Origin: Thermoleophilia bacterium | Lineage (GTDB): Bacteria > Actinomycetota > Thermoleophilia > Gaiellales > JAICJC01 | DNA: 59,790 bases | Assembly (NCBI GenBank): GCA_025927685.1 | Contig: JAICKX010000005.1 | Coordinates: 1 to 59,790 of the forward strand | Direction of reading: 5' to 3' | Shown here: in pieces, positions 54,017-59,790 of the stretch | Layout of the letters: every line of letters starts with the position of its first letter | Numbering within the stretch: position 1 is the stretch's first letter | Made by a program: the position numbers and the translations under genes | The notes under the pieces: model-generated | What the model saw: the letters and a program-made list of their open reading frames with translations, nothing else | Told to the model about the DNA's origin: nothing | Database searches by the model: none

Positions 54017-54460
54017 ATGCCGAGGAGGGGCAGCCTGTTCTGGGCCATCGTGGCCGTGCTCGTCGCCGGGACGCTCGTGTACGGCCCCGCCGAGCTGGCG
54101 CGCCGATCGACCGGGCAGGGCGAGCCGGTCGACTTCCTGACCCACCCGCAGGAGGGGTGGAGGTTCGTGGCCGACGCCATGCGCGAGATCGGCTCGGCGC
54201 GGGCCGGCTCCCCCGACGCGGCCGGGGCGCTGGCAAGGCGTGCGTTCTCCGGCTCGGGCGTGCAGCCGGTGCGCGTCGACCTGCTCTACGTGCCCGACCG
54301 GCGGGTCGACCTCGGCGCAGGGAGCGAGCAGGCGATGGCGAAGGGACGGCTGGTGTGGAGGGTGTCGGGCCGCACCCGGCCGGGCGGCCCTGTGCACACC
54401 GTTGGGTTGATCGACTTCAGCACCGGGGAGCTGACCTACGACGTGAGGACCGCATCGTGA
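54017..54460 (+). CDS. Membrane-anchored hypothetical protein
   Basis: N-terminal TM LFWAIVAVLVAGTLVYGPAELA; TAGACT-N6-ATG. Confidence 0.65.
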   Translation: MPRRGSLFWAIVAVLVAGTLVYGPAELARRSTGQGEPVDFLTHPQEGWRFVADAMREIGSARAGSPDAAGALARRAFSGSGVQPVRVDLLYVPDRRVDLGAGSEQAMAKGRLVWRVSGRTRPGGPVHTVGLIDFSTGELTYDVRTAS

Positions 54461-55257
54461 CCCGCCACCAGGAGATCGTGCTCGGCGGGCTGGTCGTCCT
54501 CCTGGTCGCCATCATCGCGCTCGACCGGCTCGTTCTCGAGCGGTTCGGCACGCGCATCCTGGACCGGCTGCCGGACGCCGACCGGGCGGTCTTCACGACC
54601 CGCTACCGGCTGCTGCGCCGCGTGGTCGAGACGGTGATCGTGTTCATCGGCCTCGTCGCCGCGCTCTTCTCGTTCGACCAGACGCGGGCGGCCGCCCAGA
54701 CGGTGCTGGCGTCGTCGGCGCTGCTCGGGCTCGTGGTGGGGTTCGCCGCCCGGTCGACGCTCGCGAACTTCGTCGCCGGGGTGATGATCGCCGTGAACCA
54801 GCCGGTGCGGCTGGGCGACCGGGTCGTGATCGGCGACGCCGAGGGTACCGTCGAGGACGTCGGCCTCACATACACGCGCCTCAGGACGCCCGACAATAGG
54901 CGGGTGCTGATCCCCAACGAGGAGCTCGCCAACTCGCGGGTCGCGAACCTGACGGTGGTCGACCCCGTCAGCCTTGCCCAGGCCCGCGTGACCGTCCCGG
55001 TGACGGCCGACGGCACGCGCGTGCGCGAGGTGCTGTCGGAGCTCGCGGCCGCCGCGCCGGGGGCGCTGGCCGACCGGCCCGGACCGGGCGTGAGCGTCGC
55101 CGAGCTGACCGCGGCCGGGGCCGTCTTCACAGTCGGCGTCTGGACGGCCGACGCCGCCCAGGCGGCGCAGACGGCGGCCTGGCTGCGCGAGCGGGCGCTC
55201 GCCCGGCTGAACGACGAGGGCGTGCTGGCCGCGCTCGAGCCGGAGCCGGCCGGATGA
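54457..55257 (+). CDS. MscS-family mechanosensitive channel
   Basis: LGLVVGFAARSTLANFVAGVMIAVNQPVRLGDRVVIGDAEGTVEDVGLTYTRLRTPDNRRVLIPNEELANS; GTG 54457. Confidence 0.92.
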   Translation: MTRHQEIVLGGLVVLLVAIIALDRLVLERFGTRILDRLPDADRAVFTTRYRLLRRVVETVIVFIGLVAALFSFDQTRAAAQTVLASSALLGLVVGFAARSTLANFVAGVMIAVNQPVRLGDRVVIGDAEGTVEDVGLTYTRLRTPDNRRVLIPNEELANSRVANLTVVDPVSLAQARVTVPVTADGTRVREVLSELAAAAPGALADRPGPGVSVAELTAAGAVFTVGVWTADAAQAAQTAAWLRERALARLNDEGVLAALEPEPAG

Positions 55258-57404
55258 CGGGCCCCCCGCGCCGGCGCGCCTACGACGACGTGCTGGGCCA
55301 TGGGGCCGCGCGGAGGCGCAGGCGGCGGGCGGTGGCCAGGCGGCGGGGGCGGCGGTCGGCCGCCGCGACGGCGCTGGTGGCGATCGCGATCGCGATCACG
55401 GCCGTCGTCGCGTCCGGCGGCGTCGGCGCCACGCTCTACGTGGGGGACGTGCTGAACGGCTACGACCTGGCGAAGCTGAAGCCGCACTACCCGGGCGTGA
55501 CCACCCGGATCTTCGACCGCGACGGGCACCTGCTCGCGCTCATCCCCTCGGTGCAGAACCGTACGCCGGTGAAGTCGCGCGACATCTCCCACTACCTGAA
55601 GCTCGCCACCGTCGACATCGAGGACAAGCGCTTCTACGAGCACGGCGGCGTCGACTACCAGGGCGTCCTGCGCGCGGCGTACGAGGACCTCACCGCGGGC
55701 GGCGTGGTGCAGGGCGCCTCGACCATCGAGCAGCAGCTGGTGCGAAACGTCTACCTGTCCGACGAGCAGTCGGTCACGCGGAAGCTGCGGGAGGCGTACC
55801 TGGCGACGCAGATGGCCGAGCAATGGTCGAAGAACAGGATCCTCACCACCTACCTGAACACGATCCCCTACGGCGGGGTCACCTACGGATGCGAGGCGGC
55901 CGCCGCCGCGTACTTCAACACGCACTGCTCGAAGCTCAACCTGCGCCAGGCGGCGCTCATCGCCGGCCTGCCGCAGTCGCCGACCGACTACAACCCGCGC
56001 CTCCATCCGCAGGCTGCGAAGGCCCGCCGGAACCAGGTGCTGGCCGCGATGCTCTCCGCCGGCCACATCACCACGCAGGAGTTCGACCGCGCTGTCTCGA
56101 AGGGGCTCGGGCTCAGGAAGCCCACCAAGTCCACGCGTATCCGCCAGCCGTACTTCGTCGCGTACGTGCGCCAGCTGCTCAAGCACAAGTACGGCAAGTA
56201 CGCGCTGAAGCGGGGCGGGCTCCAGGTGCGGACCACGATCGACCCCGTGGTCCAGAAGGACGCGCGCGAGGCGATGACCGAGACGATGAGCTTCGCGAAC
56301 GCGCCCGCCGCGGCGATGGTCGCCATCGACCCGCGCACGGGTGAGATCCTGGCGATGCAGTCGTCCACCGACTACACGCAGAGCAAGTTCAACCTCGCGG
56401 TCGACGCCAAGCGCCAGGCGGGGTCGACGTTCAAGACCTACGGCCTTCTCGCGGCGATGGTCGACTTCGGCATCGACCCGTACACCACCATCTACTCGAC
56501 GGCGCCGCTCGACAACTACCCGCTCATCCCCGGCGCCACCGATCCCAACGAGCTGTGGACGGTGAACAACGCCGAGCAGACGGCGAGTGCCGCGCTCCCG
56601 CTCGACAAGGCGCTCGAGGCATCGGTGAACGCGGTCTTCGCCCGCCTGTCGATCGACATCGGGGCCTACAACGTGGCCGACATGGCCTACAAGCTCGGCA
56701 TCCCTCGGGCGGATCATCTGCCCGAGGTGCCGTCCGTCATCCTCGGCTCGGGGGCGGTGTCGCCGCTCGACATGACCCACGCCTACTCGACGATCGCGGC
56801 CAACGGCGTGCGCCGCGACCTGCTGGCGTTCACGCGGGTCGAGAAGTACGGCGGCGTGGTCCAGAAGTTCAAGCCCGACAAGGGGAAGGCCGTGATCCCC
56901 GACGGGGCGACCGCCGAGGTCACGAAGTTCCTGGATGCGAACGTCCACGTCTGCTGCACCGGCTTGAACGCGAACGTGGGCGACGGCCGGGCCCAGGCCG
57001 GCAAGACCGGGACGACCGACGACCACACCGACGCCTGGTTCTGCGGCTACACGCCCAACCTGGCCGCCTGCGTGTGGGTCGGCTACCCGCGGGGCGAGAT
57101 CTCGATGGATCTCGGCGGGCCGATCCCCGGGCCGGCATTCGGCGGCGGCTATCCGGCGACGATCTGGCGGGAGTTCGCGCAGAAGGTGTTCGCCACCGAG
57201 CCGGCCAAGTTCCCGCCGACGCCGTGGGCCGTCCCGCACCACTTCATCACGTACAAGCCGTGGCACTCGCCCAACTTCACGGTGCCGCCGCCCACGCCGA
57301 CCAGCACGACGAAGGGCGGCAAGCCGACCTCCGGGACGAGCGGTGGCGGCGGATCGAGCGGCGGCGGGACGACCACCGGCGCGCCGCCGACCTCCACGCG
57401 ATGA
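55254..57404 (+). CDS. Bifunctional penicillin-binding protein 1A-like
   Basis: VDIEDKRFYEHGGVDYQGVLRAAYEDL...QGASTIEQQLVRN; transpeptidase KRQAGSTFKTYG, AGKTGTTDDHTDAWF; low-complexity Gly/Ser/Thr/Pro tail. Confidence 0.95.
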   Translation: MTGPPRRRAYDDVLGHGAARRRRRRAVARRRGRRSAAATALVAIAIAITAVVASGGVGATLYVGDVLNGYDLAKLKPHYPGVTTRIFDRDGHLLALIPSVQNRTPVKSRDISHYLKLATVDIEDKRFYEHGGVDYQGVLRAAYEDLTAGGVVQGASTIEQQLVRNVYLSDEQSVTRKLREAYLATQMAEQWSKNRILTTYLNTIPYGGVTYGCEAAAAAYFNTHCSKLNLRQAALIAGLPQSPTDYNPRLHPQAAKARRNQVLAAMLSAGHITTQEFDRAVSKGLGLRKPTKSTRIRQPYFVAYVRQLLKHKYGKYALKRGGLQVRTTIDPVVQKDAREAMTETMSFANAPAAAMVAIDPRTGEILAMQSSTDYTQSKFNLAVDAKRQAGSTFKTYGLLAAMVDFGIDPYTTIYSTAPLDNYPLIPGATDPNELWTVNNAEQTASAALPLDKALEASVNAVFARLSIDIGAYNVADMAYKLGIPRADHLPEVPSVILGSGAVSPLDMTHAYSTIAANGVRRDLLAFTRVEKYGGVVQKFKPDKGKAVIPDGATAEVTKFLDANVHVCCTGLNANVGDGRAQAGKTGTTDDHTDAWFCGYTPNLAACVWVGYPRGEISMDLGGPIPGPAFGGGYPATIWREFAQKVFATEPAKFPPTPWAVPHHFITYKPWHSPNFTVPPPTPTSTTKGGKPTSGTSGGGGSSGGGTTTGAPPTSTR

Positions 57405-57417
57405 CGCCGGTGCCGAC

Positions 57418-58596
57418 ATGCTGACGCCGGCCGAGGCGCTCGCGCAGATCCTGGAGCGCTCCCCCCGGCTCGAGGTCGAGGCGGCGGACGTGACACCGGC
57501 GCTCGCGGGGCGGGTGCTCGGGGCCGACGTCCGCGCCGCGGTCAGCCTGCCGCCGTTCGCGACCTCGGCGATGGACGGCTACGCGGTGCGGGCGGGCGAG
57601 CTCGGCGACGGGCCCGTGCCGATCGCCTTCCGCATCGCCGCCGGCGACCCGCCGCGGCCGCTCCCGGCCGGTGCGGTTGCGGGGATCGCGACGGGCGCGC
57701 CGATGCCGCCCGGCGCCGACGCCGTCGTCCCCATCGAGGACGCCGAGGAGGTCGAGGGGGCGCTGCGCGCCGAGCGGCCCGATCCGGGCGCCCACATCCG
57801 GCCGGAGGGCGGCGACGTCGAGGCCGGCCGGTTGGTGGCCGAGGCGGGCCGCGTGCTCACGCCGGCGCTCCTGGCGGCGATCGCGGCCGTCGGTGCGGCC
57901 CGCGTGCGGGTCGCCCGCCGGCCGCGGCTGGCGGCCATCGCCACGGGGAGCGAGCTGGTCCGGGCCGGCCAGCCCCTGGAGCCGGGCCAGATCTACGAGT
58001 CGAACCTGACCGCGATCGTCGCGCAGGCCGACCGCGCGGGCGCCGAGGTGGTCGGGGCCGAGATCGTCGCTGACGACCGGGCCGCGACCGAGGCCGCCTT
58101 CGCGGCTGCGCTCGCGGCGGATGTGGTCGTGTCGTCCGGCGGCGTCTCGGTCGGCCCGCACGACCACGTGAAGGGCGCGCTCGACGCGCTCGGCGTCGCC
58201 GAGGTGTTCTGGCGGGTCGCGCACAAGCCGGGAAAGCCGCTCTGGTTCGGCGTGGCGCCGCAGGGCGCGCTCGTCTTCGGCGTCCCGGGCAACCCGGTCT
58301 CGAGCCTGGTCTGCTTCGAGCTCTTCGTGCGGCCGGCGCTCCGGGCGATGCAGGGCGCCTCGCAGGAGCCGCGCCCGGTCGCGCGCCTGGCCTCGCCGGT
58401 GGTGCGCCTCGAGAGCCGCGACCACGCCGTTCGCTGCCGCCTCCGGCCGGGCCCGGCCGGCCTGGAGCTCGAGCCCGGCGGGCCGCAGGACTCCCACCTC
58501 ATCGTGCATGCGGCCGGCGCGGACGCCGTCGCGCTGATCGGCGCCGGCACGGGCGACGTCGCCGCCGGCACGGTCGTCGAGTACGTCCCGCTCTAG
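57418..58596 (+). CDS. moeA: Molybdopterin molybdenumtransferase
   Basis: SLPPFATSAMDGYAVRA...IATGAPMPPGADAVVPIED...ATGSELV...SSGGVSVGPHDHVK...FGVPGNPVSSLVCFELFVRPAL. Confidence 0.95.
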   Translation: MLTPAEALAQILERSPRLEVEAADVTPALAGRVLGADVRAAVSLPPFATSAMDGYAVRAGELGDGPVPIAFRIAAGDPPRPLPAGAVAGIATGAPMPPGADAVVPIEDAEEVEGALRAERPDPGAHIRPEGGDVEAGRLVAEAGRVLTPALLAAIAAVGAARVRVARRPRLAAIATGSELVRAGQPLEPGQIYESNLTAIVAQADRAGAEVVGAEIVADDRAATEAAFAAALAADVVVSSGGVSVGPHDHVKGALDALGVAEVFWRVAHKPGKPLWFGVAPQGALVFGVPGNPVSSLVCFELFVRPALRAMQGASQEPRPVARLASPVVRLESRDHAVRCRLRPGPAGLELEPGGPQDSHLIVHAAGADAVALIGAGTGDVAAGTVVEYVPL

Positions 58597-59774
58597 CCGA
58601 GCACGCTGAGCGCGGTCAGCGCGTAGACCTCGGCGCAGCGCTCGAGCTCGTCCAGGTCGACGTGCTCGTCCGGGCCGTGCGCGACCTCGAGCGTGCCCGG
58701 CCCGTAGCAGTACGCCGGGATCCCGAGACCGGCGTAGAAGCGGATCTCGAGCAGCCCGGGGCAGAGCTCGAAGCGGAGCTCCCGTCCCTCCACGTCGGCG
58801 ACCGCGGCGGCGAGCGCCCGGCCGAGGTCCGTGTCTGCTGTCACGCCTGCGGCCGGCTCCTCCTGGAGCACCTCGACGTCGATCTCGTGCCCCTCGCCGC
58901 GGAGGCGCTCGAGCACGCCGAGCAGCCGGTCGCGCTCCCCGGCCAGGTCCTCCTCCGGGTTGATGCGCCGGTCGACGGTGAACGAGCAGGCGGCCGGCAC
59001 GACGTTGAAGCTCGCGCCGGACTCGGCCTGGCCGCCGAGCAGGAGGATCGAGCTCCGGGCGGCCTCCGGCTCGATGGCGTAGGTGGTGCGGCGAAGGCCG
59101 ACCTCGGCGGCCAGCTCGCGCAGGGCGCCCGCCACGTCCAGCATACGGGTGAACGCGTTCACGCCGGTGTGACTCAGGCCCACGTGGGCGCTCCGGCCGC
59201 GGACGGTCACGCGCAGCGAGATCGCCCCGCGGCAGGCGTTCCACGCGACGGAGCCGGTCGGCTCCGGGCTCAGCATGCCGATGCCGGCCTCGCCGAGGAG
59301 CCCTGCCCCGCTCAGCGCCGCCGACCCGCCGGCGCCGCCGGTCTCCTCGTCGGGCACGAAGACGAGCCCGAGCCGGCCGCGAAGGTCGGTGCCGGAGTCG
59401 CGGATGGCGCGGGTGGCGAGGATCATCGCCGCCAGGCCGCTCTTCATGTCGGCGCTCCCGCGGCCGTACAGCCTGCCGTCGCGCACGCCGGCCGCGAACT
59501 GGCCCGCCTCCTGCGCCGGGACGACGTCGTAGTGGCCGTGGAACCAGAGCGTGGCGCCGCTCCCGACGCCGCTCCGCACGACTGCGCGCGGCGTGCCGTC
59601 CGGCGCCGCGAGGTCGACGATCTCGGCCGGAAGGCCCGCGTCCTCGAGCAGCTCCCGGAGCGCCGCCGCGCACTCCGGATACGACCGGCCGGGCGGGTTC
59701 TCGGTCGGGATCTCGACCAGGCGCCGGATCGCCGCCACGAGCTCGTCCCGGCCCGCCGCGATCCTGGCCCGCAC
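58593..59774 (-). CDS. M20 family peptidase (ArgE/DapE-like); may extend past window end
   Basis: LWFHGHYDVVPA...GRGSADMKSGLAAMILA...LVFVPDEETGG. Confidence 0.9.
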   Translation of the reverse strand: MRARIAAGRDELVAAIRRLVEIPTENPPGRSYPECAAALRELLEDAGLPAEIVDLAAPDGTPRAVVRSGVGSGATLWFHGHYDVVPAQEAGQFAAGVRDGRLYGRGSADMKSGLAAMILATRAIRDSGTDLRGRLGLVFVPDEETGGAGGSAALSGAGLLGEAGIGMLSPEPTGSVAWNACRGAISLRVTVRGRSAHVGLSHTGVNAFTRMLDVAGALRELAAEVGLRRTTYAIEPEAARSSILLLGGQAESGASFNVVPAACSFTVDRRINPEEDLAGERDRLLGVLERLRGEGHEIDVEVLQEEPAAGVTADTDLGRALAAAVADVEGRELRFELCPGLLEIRFYAGLGIPAYCYGPGTLEVAHGPDEHVDLDELERCAEVYALTALSVLG

Positions 59775-59790
59775 CTCGCCGGCTGTGGCC

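Noticed and set aside
1-59790. CRISPR arrays, rRNA, prophage or transposase genes
   Set aside because: None visible: no regularly spaced identical repeats, no 16S/23S motifs, no DDE/tyrosine/serine recombinase motifs. The REP-like palindromes have no transposase gene in the window.

Overview
GC-rich, gene-dense chromosomal segment. By inference it comes from an actinobacterium, perhaps Thermoleophilia-like. Most of it is housekeeping: SbcCD, thermonuclease, ECF sigma/anti-sigma, asd-lysC, recR-ybaB-dnaX, an SRP RNA that looks like the large type, two tRNAs flanking an ornithine cyclodeaminase gene, his genes, argR-argFGH-proBA, an ABC exporter, PBP1A and moeA. The accessory core (about 15.2-34.3 kb) is an exopolysaccharide locus with Wzz/BY-kinase, WecG-type GT, GT4, GT2, O-antigen ligase/polymerase, flippase, a GDP-mannose-3,5-epimerase-like enzyme and seven P-loop sulfotransferase-like genes. 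I read it as a candidate sulfated-polysaccharide system. Other notable signals: (i) a single ORF fusing HisC to HisB, whose N-terminus is encoded by a perfect 33-nt REP-like palindrome; (ii) four AAAG motifs spaced exactly 11 nt upstream of a secreted GH26-like gene; (iii) a palindrome between a TrpR/YerC-like regulator and hisA; (iv) an ARG-box-like palindrome over the argR -35; (v) a doubly deleted paralogue of the FnIII-phosphoesterase gene; (vi) overlapping divergent -10 elements and many leaderless-type promoters. No CRISPR array, rRNA or transposase gene was seen. All family calls come from motif recognition by eye; no database search was run.
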